DNA of 64,000 nucleotides from Pseudomonadota bacterium (GCA_023458055.1 JAEXAW010000016.1:62001-126000), one strand, 5' to 3'; positions 53,831 to 62,996 are shown, numbered from the stretch's first letter. Program-made: numbers and translations. The notes: generated by a model not told the origin, from the sequence alone.

Positions 53831-55018
53831 ATGTCCTTCGTCAAAACCAGTTTTAAATATCTGGCTTATCTCTTGCTGTGGGTCATCGTGGCGCTGTGCC
53901 TCGCGCTGACCTTGGTACCGCCGTTTCTCGACCGCATTTATTATGAGGGGCCGCAAAGCGGTCACTATGATGGCGAGCGCTTCTTCAACCCGGATGAAGG
54001 CCAGGGCGAATGGACCAACGATGTTGTGCGCGGCCCCGGACGGCCACGCGGCACCTTCATCCTGCGCTGGCTGACGGGCACGGATGATCGCCAAGTCTGG
54101 CCGGAAAGGGTTGAGGTCGCGACCGTAAAGCCCAAGACCTTGCCCGCGCTCAAACCCGGCGAAATGCGCGCGACCTGGGTCGGCCATGCGACCGTGCTCA
54201 TCGAAACGCCGGGCTTCACCATGCTGACCGATCCGATCTGGGCCGAGCGTGCAGGGCCATTGGGCTTTGGCCCCAAGCGGGTGACAAAACCGGGAATCGC
54301 GATTGCCGATCTTCCCAAAATCGACCTCGTGATCGTCAGTCACAATCATTATGATCATATGGATCTCGCGACACTAAAGCAGCTGTGGAACCGCGATAAG
54401 CCCGCCATCGTCACCAGCCTTGGTAATGACACGATCATCAAAAGCGCAGGTGTCGAGGCGATCCCGATGGATTGGGCGACGAACCGGCAGATTGGTGCCG
54501 CGACCGTCCACGTCACGCGCAATCATCATTGGGGTAGTCGCTGGATGAAGGATCGCAACCGTGCGTTGTGGTCAAGCTTCACCGTCGACACCCCCTCAGG
54601 CAGCGTGTTTTTCGCAGGGGACACTGGGTATGGCGACGGGCTGTGGCCTGCTGAAGCGGCCAAGGCTGCGGGCGGCAAGATCCGTTTTGCGATGATTCCC
54701 ATCGGCGCGTTCCGTTTTTCGCCGGGGCAGATGTGGACGGGCAGCCATATCGGTCCGCACCACGCGGTTAAAGTCTATCAGGGCTTGGGCGCGGCCTATG
54801 CACTGCCGATTCACTGGGGCACCTTCCAGCTTTCGAGCGAAGCGCGTGACACCCCGCCCAAAATGCTCGCGCTTGAAGCGGCCTGCGCCAATCTCGACCC
54901 CGCCGCATTCGCCGCCAAGGAGATTGGCGTGCCGTTCATGGTTCCCCTGCCAGGAGCAGCAAAGCCCGCCGTCCCGCAACAGAAATGCGACAAGGCGGCC
55001 ATCGCGGCGCTACCGTAA
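53831..55018 (+). CDS. Membrane-anchored metallo-beta-lactamase-fold hydrolase (NAPE-PLD-like)
   Basis: A 395-residue protein with an N-terminal membrane segment (YLAYLLLWVIVALCLALTLV) and a metallo-beta-lactamase domain: GHATVLIET, the HxHxDH motif in SHNHYDHMD, RNHHWGSRW, FAGDTGYGDG and HWGTFQLS. This pattern is typical of the NAPE-hydrolysing phospholipase D-like group; the bacterial substrates are mostly unknown. ATG 53831 is chosen because MAPPPEVKSAS upstream overlaps the preceding gene. Confidence 0.88.
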   Translation: MSFVKTSFKYLAYLLLWVIVALCLALTLVPPFLDRIYYEGPQSGHYDGERFFNPDEGQGEWTNDVVRGPGRPRGTFILRWLTGTDDRQVWPERVEVATVKPKTLPALKPGEMRATWVGHATVLIETPGFTMLTDPIWAERAGPLGFGPKRVTKPGIAIADLPKIDLVIVSHNHYDHMDLATLKQLWNRDKPAIVTSLGNDTIIKSAGVEAIPMDWATNRQIGAATVHVTRNHHWGSRWMKDRNRALWSSFTVDTPSGSVFFAGDTGYGDGLWPAEAAKAAGGKIRFAMIPIGAFRFSPGQMWTGSHIGPHHAVKVYQGLGAAYALPIHWGTFQLSSEARDTPPKMLALEAACANLDPAAFAAKEIGVPFMVPLPGAAKPAVPQQKCDKAAIAALP

Positions 55019-55105
55019 CCGAGGCGCCACCAATGATCCGCGAAGTCCCTTAACTCCTATTTTACCATTCCAGGTCCATTCTGACTCTTGAGAGCCGGGA
55101 ATCGG

Positions 55106-56869
55106 ATGGATGGGTTGATGGGCGTCGAAGCGTTAAGCGAAAAATATGAGGTGACTGACGATGCGGAAATGACCGCCGACATGGTCACGCTCATCCATGG
55201 CGATGAACGCTATCCGTTCGGTACCGATACCCGCCGGATGCAAGTGCGTGCCTATGATTTCTGGCTCGCGCTTGCCGGTAAAAGCAAGTTTCCGGCCATT
55301 GATGATCTTGAAATGGCGCAGCTCGGCGATTTCGGCGATTGCGCGATGCTGTTCGACTGTTCGACCGGCATTGATAACCCCGCCATCGTGCATATGGGCG
55401 AGGCGCTGCGCCGTGCTTCCGATGCCGATTGCGAGGTCGAGATGCTCGACGAGGTCGAGCCCGACACGTTGATTGCGCGACTCGCTGACCATCTCGGCAA
55501 ACTGATCAGCAACGAAGCGCCGATCGGGTTCGAAGCAGAATTCGTCAATGCCGAGAAAATGACGATTATGTATCGCGGCATCCTGCTGCCCTTTTCTTCG
55601 GACGATGACACCATCGACTTTGTCCTCGGCGTCTTGAGCTGGAAGGACAAGGGGGGCGGCGAAGACACGATCAGCCCCGCGATTACCGTGGTCCGCCAGC
55701 GTGAATGTGCAGACGGGGGCGACGATTATGATGATGACGATGAAAATACACCCTCGGTAGCATCGCTGCTTGATCGGCCGGTCGTCATCAGTCCGCCGGT
55801 CATGCCGGAGCCGGTCGTAGAGACGCGCGCACCGACCACGATCAAGCTGCGCAGCATGAAGGGCAAGCGCCGCGACGCACCGGAGGCGGCTTCGGACGCA
55901 CCGACACCGCCGCGCAGCTTTGCCGAGCTGGTCGCACGCGTGCGAGCGGCACAAATCGCTGCCGGTTTACCTGTTCCCGAAGGGGAGCCCTATTTGCCCC
56001 CTCATATTGCCGGTGCGACCGATAGTGCCAGCCCGCCAGCGCCGGACCCGACCCCCGATACATCGACAATCGCTGCCCCGGTTGAGGCCAGCCCTAAACC
56101 GATACCAATTGATGCCACCGGCACGCCCCTTGTGGATGATGCTGGCTTCGTTGCGCCCTTGGGCGAAGAATTTGAAGAGACGGAAATGCTAGAGGCGGAA
56201 ACAGTCGAAACGGAAATCGTAGAGGCGGAAATGCTGCCTGAGCCGACCGAGAAAGTGGCGACAGAGGAAACCGAAATGCCCGCACCCCAGCCCGTGCTTG
56301 ATACGCCGGTTTCGCCGCCGGTACCTGCGCCCGTCGCCATCATCGATCATGAAGGACCGCTTTCAGGTTGGCTGACGCTGGCGCGCCAATATGAGCGGCA
56401 ACGGATTGAGGCGGAAGCCGCCTATCATGCGGCGCTGCACCGTTCCATCGGGCAAATCTATGATCTCGCGCTCGTTGCCCAGCGTTATCCCGACGACCTC
56501 GGACTGATGCTGCATCAAGCGGGCGTTGATGTCGCGGCAGCGGGCGACGAGGCTTCCGCCATTGCTCCGCTCGTCCATCTGGTGCTGGGTACTAATGCCG
56601 ACGACAAAAAGGTTGCTGATTGCTGCACCGTGGTGGCCCACGCCTTCGACCAGTCCATCGGCTTTGGTGCGCTTCCGGCCTATCTCGACCAACTGGAAGG
56701 CGGCGTGCGCGCTATTACCGGCGAAGTGGCCGCAGCACCCGCACCCCAGCCCTTTGCGGACGCCAGCGCCTGCCAAGCCCTGTTCGCCGAAGCGCCGCCG
56801 TTGGGCGCATTTGAGTTTGCCTCGGAAGGTGGCGATTTCGTGCTGCTATTGGCGCGCAAGCCGGAATAA
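55106..56869 (+). CDS. PAS-like protein with long acidic disordered linker
   Basis: A 587-residue protein. The N-terminal 150 residues (YPFGTDTRRMQVRAYDFWLA, FPAIDDLEMAQLGDFGDCAM and FVLGVLSWK) resemble the PAS-like module that alphaproteobacteria pair with type-PAS5 proteins. Then comes a Pro/Glu/Thr-rich linker with repeated ETE and EAE blocks (about 230-420), and a C-terminal helical domain without known family. No output domain is seen. ATG 55106 is chosen over an upstream TTG. Confidence 0.68.
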   Translation: MDGLMGVEALSEKYEVTDDAEMTADMVTLIHGDERYPFGTDTRRMQVRAYDFWLALAGKSKFPAIDDLEMAQLGDFGDCAMLFDCSTGIDNPAIVHMGEALRRASDADCEVEMLDEVEPDTLIARLADHLGKLISNEAPIGFEAEFVNAEKMTIMYRGILLPFSSDDDTIDFVLGVLSWKDKGGGEDTISPAITVVRQRECADGGDDYDDDDENTPSVASLLDRPVVISPPVMPEPVVETRAPTTIKLRSMKGKRRDAPEAASDAPTPPRSFAELVARVRAAQIAAGLPVPEGEPYLPPHIAGATDSASPPAPDPTPDTSTIAAPVEASPKPIPIDATGTPLVDDAGFVAPLGEEFEETEMLEAETVETEIVEAEMLPEPTEKVATEETEMPAPQPVLDTPVSPPVPAPVAIIDHEGPLSGWLTLARQYERQRIEAEAAYHAALHRSIGQIYDLALVAQRYPDDLGLMLHQAGVDVAAAGDEASAIAPLVHLVLGTNADDKKVADCCTVVAHAFDQSIGFGALPAYLDQLEGGVRAITGEVAAAPAPQPFADASACQALFAEAPPLGAFEFASEGGDFVLLLARKPE

Positions 56870-56878
56870 TCGCCACAC

Positions 56879-56898
56879 CTAGGGTCAGGACCCTAACG
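56879..56898. repeat. Short palindrome CTAGGGTCAGGACCCTAACG, copy 3
   Basis: A 14-base AGGGTCAGGACCCT core, 10 bases after the stop codon of the PAS-like gene. Confidence 0.7.
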
Positions 56899-56990
56899 GT
56901 TCACCGCATTCTAAACGAATCGCTTAGAGACAGGGTTTCCCGAATCCCGTAATTTTCTTCCCAAGGGCAGAGAATATGGGAGAGGCTCTC

Positions 56991-58217
56991 ATGACGCAGG
57001 TCCAGTCGGTCGGTTCATCCAATTACACCAATGCAGTCAACAGCCGCGCGCTTGCGAACGGCGGTGGCGGCAATAGCTATAATGTCGTGCGCGGCGACTG
57101 TTTGTGGAAAATTGCGCGCGCGCATGGCGTCTCCTTGAGTTCGCTGATCGCGGCTAATCCGCAGATCAAAAATCCCGACCTCATCTATCCGGGGCAGAAG
57201 ATTACGATCCCCGGCGGAGGCTCAGGTCCCGGGGGCACCACTGGACCCGGTGGCACGACCGGCCCCGGCGGCGTTCCCGGCACGCCCTATCCGGGCGCTC
57301 CCAGCGGCGGCGCGCAGGCTTCAGCCGATATCGCCAAATCCTATCTCGGCCAGTGGGCGGACCAGCTCCAATATAACAAGAATGACAAGCTGCCGATGCA
57401 GGCAGGAATTCCGCCCAATATTTGCTGCGCCAATTTCGTTTCGGCGGTGTTGCAGCAAGCCGGGCAAATTCCGCCCAATATGCACGACAATAGCGTGTCG
57501 GGGCTTTCCTCCAAGCTGCAGAGCCTTGGGTGGACCAAGGTTCCGGCCGGAAGCCCGCCGCAGGCCGGCGATGTCGCGATCATCAAAGGCAACGGCATTT
57601 CGCACACCGAACTGGTGGTCAGCCCGACCCAGATGATCGGCTCGAATAATAGAGGTCCGCGCGGCCAGCAGGTAAGCTATGGCAATACCAGCTATTGCAC
57701 CAAAAATGGCGGCTATTTCCTGCGTCCCCCGGCGGGGCAGGCCGCGCCGAAACCCGGCGGTGCTACGGGGCCTTCCGCAGCGGGCGGCGCTAATCCGGTC
57801 GGCCATGATGCGAGTGTCAAGGCGGCAATCGATTTCTTCGTCAGCAAAGGCTGGAGCCGCAATCAGGCGATCGGCATTGCCGCCAATCTCGAAGCGGAAA
57901 GCGGGATGAAGCATAATATCCAGCAGCATGGCGGCGGCCCCGCTTATGGGCTCGCGCAATGGGAAGGCCCGCGCCGCGCGGATTTCGCCAAGTGGGCGGG
58001 ACATGACATTCGCCAGTCGAGCTTCCGCGAGCAGCTCGAATTTATCCAGCATGAGCTGACCACCACCGAACGCGGTGCGGCAAGCCGCCTGCGCGGTGCG
58101 GGCAGCGCATCGGAAGCGGCGCAAATCTTCTGTCGCTATTACGAACGCCCGGCGGACATTGTCGGTGACAGCCGCGAACGCGCCGCAATCGCCAACAGCA
58201 TGGCGGGCCGCTACTGA
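56991..58217 (+). CDS. LysM, papain-like peptidase and lysozyme-type protein without signal peptide
   Basis: A 408-residue protein. LysM is near residues 28-72 (YNVVRGDCLWKIARAHGVSL to PGQKITIP), then a Gly/Pro linker, a CHAP/NlpC-like cysteine peptidase domain (CCANFVSAVLQQAG with the nucleophile, ISHTELVV with the histidine) and a C-terminal phage-tail-lysozyme-like domain (GWSRNQAIGIAANLEAESG, then YGLAQWEGPRRADF). Several peptidoglycan-cutting activities are combined. No N-terminal signal peptide is visible. ATG 56991 is preferred because GGGAGAGG lies 5-6 bases away. A lipoprotein gene follows. Confidence 0.85.
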   Translation: MTQVQSVGSSNYTNAVNSRALANGGGGNSYNVVRGDCLWKIARAHGVSLSSLIAANPQIKNPDLIYPGQKITIPGGGSGPGGTTGPGGTTGPGGVPGTPYPGAPSGGAQASADIAKSYLGQWADQLQYNKNDKLPMQAGIPPNICCANFVSAVLQQAGQIPPNMHDNSVSGLSSKLQSLGWTKVPAGSPPQAGDVAIIKGNGISHTELVVSPTQMIGSNNRGPRGQQVSYGNTSYCTKNGGYFLRPPAGQAAPKPGGATGPSAAGGANPVGHDASVKAAIDFFVSKGWSRNQAIGIAANLEAESGMKHNIQQHGGGPAYGLAQWEGPRRADFAKWAGHDIRQSSFREQLEFIQHELTTTERGAASRLRGAGSASEAAQIFCRYYERPADIVGDSRERAAIANSMAGRY

Positions 58218-58335
58218 TCCCGCTGCGGGATTGGACACATTGAATTGGCGGGAGGAGCCGCAAGGGGTGGAGGAGACGGGCAACCGTTTTCTCCACCCTG
58301 CATTTATACCCTGTGCCTTAACCCAGGAGTTACCC

Positions 58336-58869
58336 ATGCAAGACATGAAGCCTCTTCGTCCTACGCTGGCAAAGCTGGCTATGCCGCTGGGATGCGCCGC
58401 GTTGCTGATTTTCGGTTGCTCGCAAAATGCAGGCGCGGAAAAGCCGGAGCAAGACCGGCAGACCCGCGCGAGTGCAAGCGGCGGCGGCGATCAGACCGCT
58501 GCAGGCTTCCAGATGGAAGAAGCGACCCAGCCCGGCATCCCTGACCCATCCGAAGCCGACGGGAGCACGCCCGCGACCTGCGTTGCTGGAAACGGCAACC
58601 CTGCCCCTTGCACCATGGCGTTCGGCCCGTCGGATACGGCCGCCAGCACAGTGGTCGCATTCAAACTCAACACGCAGCGGAACAATGCAGGCAACGGCGC
58701 CGCGATGATCTTTCGCGGCAACCGACAGGGTCGCTGGTGGTCAGGTACGCTCAACGGCAAGCCTGCCATGGGGTATGAACTGAACCGCGGCCATGTCGTG
58801 TTCAGTACCCGCACGCTCGACCAGGCGTTCGAATATTGGACCCAAGGCAAGGAGCATGGGAGCTATTGA
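58336..58869 (+). CDS. Predicted lipoprotein, possible partner of the upstream hydrolase
   Basis: A 177-residue protein with a signal peptide and lipobox (LLIFGC, Cys at about 22), a Ser/Gly/Glu-rich linker, two cysteines (TPATCVAG and APCTMAFG) and a domain ending FEYWTQGKEHGSY. I do not recognise the domain. ATG 58336 has an AGGAG site (58325-58329). The 118-base gap from the hydrolase gene and the shared strand suggest co-expression. Confidence 0.77.
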   Translation: MQDMKPLRPTLAKLAMPLGCAALLIFGCSQNAGAEKPEQDRQTRASASGGGDQTAAGFQMEEATQPGIPDPSEADGSTPATCVAGNGNPAPCTMAFGPSDTAASTVVAFKLNTQRNNAGNGAAMIFRGNRQGRWWSGTLNGKPAMGYELNRGHVVFSTRTLDQAFEYWTQGKEHGSY

Positions 58870-58876
58870 GCAGGCT

Positions 58877-58902
58877 CGTTAGGGTTATGACCCTAACGGC
58901 GC
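58877..58902. repeat. Short palindrome CGTTAGGGTTATGACCCTAACG, copy 4
   Basis: TTAGGGTTATGACCCTAA is the same unit as at 28711, 49733 and 56879 with a changed centre. It overlaps the last codons of the HNH gene. Confidence 0.65.
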
Positions 58903-59210
58903 TTATCGCCGCCACTATGAGTCGGCGCGTAGAAATCGGGATCCTTGTTTGACACCCACTGGATGAAGCGCGCGATCTGGCCGTCCTCGATCACCGCGTC
59001 CCGGTTGGTGCCGATGCGTTCCAGTTCCCGGTTGGTGAAGCGCGCGTGGAGCGTGCGGTGGCAGATCGGGTGCACCGGCACCGTCTCGCGCCCTTTGCGG
59101 CTTTTAGGCACCGGATGATGCCATTCGACTTCGACGCCCAGCGGTCGTTCGCACAGCCAGCAGACAAGGGCTTTGGTGTTGTCATCTTCGGTTTCGTCGC
59201 GAAAACTCAT
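58893..59210 (-). CDS. HNH endonuclease-domain protein
   Basis: A 105-residue protein with VCWLCERPLG (CxxC), EWHHPVPKSRKGRE (His-His) and HPICHRTLHARFTNREL, the arrangement of a zinc-supported HNH nuclease. Substrate unknown; small stand-alone HNH genes occur in phage-derived and chromosomal contexts. It overlaps the next gene on the same strand by 4 bases. Confidence 0.9.
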   Translation of the reverse strand: MSFRDETEDDNTKALVCWLCERPLGVEVEWHHPVPKSRKGRETVPVHPICHRTLHARFTNRELERIGTNRDAVIEDGQIARFIQWVSNKDPDFYAPTHSGGDKRR

Positions 59211-59803
59211 GCCGGCAACTGCCTCCTTCGCGCAGCCATCAAGCGCACGGCAAGCGCGCCCAACACCGCTGCCGTCAATACCCAGCCTGACGCATGATAT
59301 TGCGGGTTTTTATGAAAAATCCGGCTGCCATAGCTCACCAAAAAAATGAACCAGATATAATGGAGGCCAAAGCGGTGGAGACCGTTCCACCATCTGCCAA
59401 AACGTCGCTGAGCGTGATTGGTTGAGGTCAGAGCCATGATATAAGCCAGTGCATAGGCGACCGCGCCACCTACTAGTGAAGAAGGCTCGCGTGGACGGAA
59501 CATGATAATATTAATGGAGAGGGCGGCCAGATGCACCGTCATCGCCGCTGCAAAGGCAAGGCCCCATTGTCGGCGGCGATGAAGCACTACCTGTGTCGCA
59601 GGAGATCGCACCAGTCGGTTGAGCGGAGCAGCCAGATAAATAATTAGGAAAATCAGGAACATCGCACGCGCAGTCCAGCGGGCGGCATAAAGCGCGCGCA
59701 GTGACGGATCATCGGTAACCACCAAAGCTGCAGCAACGGCAACCAAGGAGAGGGACAGCGCGACAATGAAAGGGACGTCGCGCCGCCCCATACAGGCGAT
59801 CAT
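59207..59803 (-). CDS. Ferric reductase-like transmembrane protein
   Basis: A 198-residue membrane protein with about five segments and conserved histidines (VHLAALS, RFGLHYIW) in the pattern of haem-binding ferric-reductase or MsrQ-like domains. No soluble flavin domain is fused and no MsrP-like gene is adjacent. Its redox partner is unknown. Confidence 0.78.
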   Translation of the reverse strand: MIACMGRRDVPFIVALSLSLVAVAAALVVTDDPSLRALYAARWTARAMFLIFLIIYLAAPLNRLVRSPATQVVLHRRRQWGLAFAAAMTVHLAALSINIIMFRPREPSSLVGGAVAYALAYIMALTSTNHAQRRFGRWWNGLHRFGLHYIWFIFLVSYGSRIFHKNPQYHASGWVLTAAVLGALAVRLMAARRRQLPA

Positions 59804-59806
59804 GGA

Positions 59807-60199
59807 CTAAGTCGCCGGGCCAATCCGGTAGGCGCAGAGTTTATTGCCATCCAGATCGCGGAAATAGGCACCATAAAAGGCTTGCGGACCTTCTTCCCCG
59901 CGCACGCCCGGAGGGCCTTCGCAGGTGCCGCCGAGCTCGAGCGCCTTGGCGTGGAGCGCATCGACCTTATTGCGTTCCTCGACCACCAGAGCGGGCATGA
60001 CGCCATTGCCGACGGTCGCAGCCTTGCCGTCATGCGGCGGGGTGACCGCGAGCGCGGGCTTGCCGAAATCGGTGCCATACATGGTGAAGCCATTGTCGAA
60101 CTTCATCAATTCCTTTGCGCCGACCAGCCCAAGCAGCTCTGCGTAAAAAGCGCGGGCCTTGTCCGGATTATTGGTACCAAGTGTCACATAGCCGATCAT
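59807..60199 (-). CDS. VOC-family (glyoxalase-fold) protein
   Basis: A 130-residue protein with MIGYVTLGTNNPDKARAFYA, LMKFDNGFTMYG and the C-terminal FRDLDGNKLCAYR. The metal-binding His/Glu positions are partly kept (glutamate near the C-terminus less clear). Substrate unknown. It ends 3 bases before the ferric-reductase-like start. Confidence 0.9.
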   Translation of the reverse strand: MIGYVTLGTNNPDKARAFYAELLGLVGAKELMKFDNGFTMYGTDFGKPALAVTPPHDGKAATVGNGVMPALVVEERNKVDALHAKALELGGTCEGPPGVRGEEGPQAFYGAYFRDLDGNKLCAYRIGPAT

Positions 60200-60780
60200 G
60201 GTGCTTTTCTTTCCTCGTCTGCTTTTGTTGTAATTGCCGGTTCCGACGCTACCGGCTTGCAGTCACCGGTGCGTTTCATGTCGATGTCCATCGCGACGTC
60301 GATCCCGACCGGCGGGAAGGGCAGTTTAACGCTCATATTGGTCTGCGCCTTGATCTGCTCAGGCTCGACGGTGCCGCCAAGTTTCATTCGCGCGGTGGGG
60401 CCAAGGCCAGTATCGCAGGCAAGTTCGCCATCAATCCGGTTGCCGGAAACATTGAATTTTTCGAATTTGCATTCGCGCTGGGCGAGGAGTGAATCCAGCA
60501 TTGGCTGGACGCCCTTGTCAGCCTCCTCCTGCGTGACGCAGCGCTCCACAACCTGCGCGCTGCCGTCCAACTTGCGTTCAAGCGCCTCGCGCTGCGCGGA
60601 AGGGATGCCGGGGGCCTTGAGGCTGGTGACGGTCGCCCGCGTTTCATAGTTGCCCGGCACCAGCTTGGTAAGCTCGCCCGCCTCGGCGCGCACTTCCTCG
60701 ATGGTCGGCTCGCGGTTACAGCCGCTGACGAGCAATGCGGGAGCCAGCATCGCTAGCGGGACCCATTTAATTGCGCGCAT
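60196..60780 (-). CDS. DUF3617 family lipoprotein, paralogue 1
   Basis: A 194-residue protein with lipobox LLVSGC (Cys at 21). DUF3617 pattern: LVPGNYETRATVTSLKAPG, VVERCVTQEEADKG and CKFEKFNVSGNRIDG. The gene ends by overlapping the VOC gene start by 4 bases. Function unknown. Confidence 0.87.
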   Translation of the reverse strand: MRAIKWVPLAMLAPALLVSGCNREPTIEEVRAEAGELTKLVPGNYETRATVTSLKAPGIPSAQREALERKLDGSAQVVERCVTQEEADKGVQPMLDSLLAQRECKFEKFNVSGNRIDGELACDTGLGPTARMKLGGTVEPEQIKAQTNMSVKLPFPPVGIDVAMDIDMKRTGDCKPVASEPAITTKADEERKAP

Positions 60781-60806
60781 GCCAAACCTTCCTTACGTCA
60801 ATCATG

Positions 60807-60843
60807 AAAAAGCCGGGCAGAAGCGCTTCCGCTCTGCCCGGCT
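60807..60843 (-). terminator. Intrinsic terminator between the two DUF3617 genes
   Basis: AGCCGGGCAG (60811-60820) and CTGCCCGGCT (60834-60843) form a perfect 10-base stem; on the minus strand the stem is followed by TTTTT. It ends the transcript of paralogue 2, so paralogue 1 must have its own promoter or depend on readthrough. Confidence 0.85.
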
Positions 60844-60857
60844 CGATAACGCCGCGC

Positions 60858-61373
60858 TTATCCGCCGGCTTTACAATCGCTGACGCGGTTCATCTCGACA
60901 TGGCTGCCGACAATCATGTCGCCGGTCGGGCCCTTCATCTTGACTTCACTGTCGGTCGCCGTGCTGGTATCGGTTTTGGTGCCGTTAAAGGTCATGGTCA
61001 TTGCCATGCCGCCCTGACCCGAACAGGTCATGGTGCCCGAAACTGCAGCGCCGGTATCGCTGAACTTGTCGAATTTGCAGTCGCCCTGACCCATTTTCTT
61101 GAACATTTCTTCCGAGCCCTGCTTCGCCTGTTCGGCGGTAAGACAGAAGTTGGGAATGTTCATTGATGACGCCATCTGGCTTTTCAACTGCTCAACCTGG
61201 GCCGCTGGAACGCCGGGCATTTCAAGCTTGGTCACGGTCATCTTGGTGGCATATTCACCGGGCTTCAGTTGCGATTTGGCCATACTTTCCTTGGCCGCCT
61301 CGTTAGGATCTTTCGCGCCGCCGCACCCGGCGAGCATCAAAGCAAAAGCCGATCCAATCAAAATCGCGCGCAT
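60858..61373 (-). CDS. DUF3617 family lipoprotein, paralogue 2
   Basis: A 171-residue protein with lipobox LMLAGC (Cys at 17). DUF3617 features: LKPGEYATKMTVTKLEMPG, FCLTAEQAKQG and CKFDKFSDTGAAVSG; cysteine positions match paralogue 1. Function unknown. Confidence 0.88.
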   Translation of the reverse strand: MRAILIGSAFALMLAGCGGAKDPNEAAKESMAKSQLKPGEYATKMTVTKLEMPGVPAAQVEQLKSQMASSMNIPNFCLTAEQAKQGSEEMFKKMGQGDCKFDKFSDTGAAVSGTMTCSGQGGMAMTMTFNGTKTDTSTATDSEVKMKGPTGDMIVGSHVEMNRVSDCKAGG

Positions 61374-61545
61374 AATCTCTCCTTATCCATGGTAATGATT
61401 TGACCCTGATGCAGGGTGTCGCATGATGGCGGGTGGCTCGCAAGAACGGATTTGCGTAAAATGTGGGGTTAGCCGACGCGAAAGGGAGGCCTTGCATCCT
61501 GCCGCCCGCCTCGTCAGTAAGGAGGATAAGCAAAGAGGGGCGACC

Positions 61546-62892
61546 ATGAGCAGCGCAACACGACCCAAACGCAGCCTGTGGGGCCGCGCGCAAGAGATGG
61601 CGGACAAAGCGCCGCCCAGCCGCAACCGAGTGGTTGATTTCCTGCGCGCGCTTTCGATCCTCGCGGTGGTGGTCGGGCATTGGTTGGTCGCAGCGCCCTA
61701 TATGCAAGACGGCGCGGTTGTCGGGGGACATTTGCTCGGGATTTTACCCTGGACGCAGTGGCTCACCTGGGGTTTTCAGGTAATGCCCCTCTTCTTCCTC
61801 GTCGGCGGGTTTTCAAACGGCACGAGTTGGGCCGCGAACCGCCGTGATGGCGGCACCTATGCGCACTGGTTTTCGGGGCGTGTTCGGCGGCTGATCAATC
61901 CGGTGATGCCGCTTTTTCTTATCTGGACCTTCATCGCGATGTTCGGAACGGTGATGGGGATCGAGCGCGGCATCGTCAAAATGGCGACGCAATTGGCGCT
62001 GGTGCCAGTGTGGTTTTTGAGCGTTTATCTGATCGTTTCCGCGTTAGTGCCGTTTAGCCATGCGGCGTGGAAACGCTGGGGCATGTCAAGCTTTTGGGCG
62101 CTGGTCGCGGCTGCGGTGGCGGTTGATGTGGCCTCGATCAAATATGGCGTGCCCTATATCAATTTCCTCAACTTCATCTTTGTGTGGGTGGCGATCCACC
62201 AGCTTGGTTATGCCTGGAGCGAAGGTCGCTTCCGTGCGCCGCTGATGTGGGGCATCGGCGGCCTCATCGCACTCGGTTTGCTGGTCGGCTTCGGCCCCTA
62301 TCCGGTGGCGATGATCGGGGTGCCGGAATCAGACCTTAGCAACTCCATGCCCCCGACGCTGGCGCTGCTGGCGCTCGGGATTGCGCAAGCGGGCTTTGCC
62401 TTGGCGCTTGAGCCCACCCTGAAACGCTGGCTCGACAACCGCACGCTGTGGACTGCTATAGTGCTGGTCAACGGCATGATCATGACTATCTATCTGTGGC
62501 ATCTGACCGCTTTTGTGTTGGTGATGGTTGCCGCGTGGCTGGCTGGCGGTGTCGGCCTCCATGTCCAGCCGGGAAGCGCGGCCTGGTGGCTCGCACGCCC
62601 GATCTGGTTCGCGCTCTATATCCTCGCGCTGACGCCAATGATCGCATTGTTCGCCCGCTATGAGCAATCCGACAGCCGCCGCGGCATCCCGCCGCGCGAA
62701 GATGTGCCCCACTGGCGCTTGATCGCAGGCCTCGTTCTTACCTGCCTTGGCCTTGCCATGACGGCTGCGATCAGCATCGCGAGCCCTGAAGGTATAACCG
62801 GCGTCAGGTTGTGGGTCGTGGCGCTGCCCTTCATCGGCGCCGCACTCATCGGCTTCGGTCCCGTCAGAGGATTGATGAAACGGATCGGGTGA
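61546..62892 (+). CDS. Acyltransferase-3 family membrane protein
   Basis: A 448-residue protein with ten to twelve membrane segments. The N-terminal RVVDFLRALSILAVVVGHWL contains the conserved histidine and Arg, and FFLVGGFSNGTSW follows. Members O-acylate cell-surface carbohydrates or lipids; this one's acceptor is unknown. ATG 61546 follows AAAGAGGGG and avoids a 41-residue soluble extension. Confidence 0.9.
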   Translation: MSSATRPKRSLWGRAQEMADKAPPSRNRVVDFLRALSILAVVVGHWLVAAPYMQDGAVVGGHLLGILPWTQWLTWGFQVMPLFFLVGGFSNGTSWAANRRDGGTYAHWFSGRVRRLINPVMPLFLIWTFIAMFGTVMGIERGIVKMATQLALVPVWFLSVYLIVSALVPFSHAAWKRWGMSSFWALVAAAVAVDVASIKYGVPYINFLNFIFVWVAIHQLGYAWSEGRFRAPLMWGIGGLIALGLLVGFGPYPVAMIGVPESDLSNSMPPTLALLALGIAQAGFALALEPTLKRWLDNRTLWTAIVLVNGMIMTIYLWHLTAFVLVMVAAWLAGGVGLHVQPGSAAWWLARPIWFALYILALTPMIALFARYEQSDSRRGIPPREDVPHWRLIAGLVLTCLGLAMTAAISIASPEGITGVRLWVVALPFIGAALIGFGPVRGLMKRIG

Positions 62893-62959
62893 AACCATAT
62901 CACCTCCCCACAGGCCTTAACCTGCATTTAAATCATATAAGTTGCACCGACTCGTTATA

Positions 62960-62974
62960 GAACATATGAGGAAC
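62960..62974 (+). promoter_or_regulatory. LexA-box-like direct repeat ahead of the radical SAM gene
   Basis: GAAC-ATATGAG-GAAC is the reverse-strand form of GTTC-N7-GTTC, the alphaproteobacterial SOS box, 23 bases upstream of the start codon. TTGCAC at 62942-62947 and a -10-like TATGAG overlapping the box would place it over the promoter. Confidence 0.6.
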
Positions 62975-62996
62975 GATATAATCGGAGACAACATTC

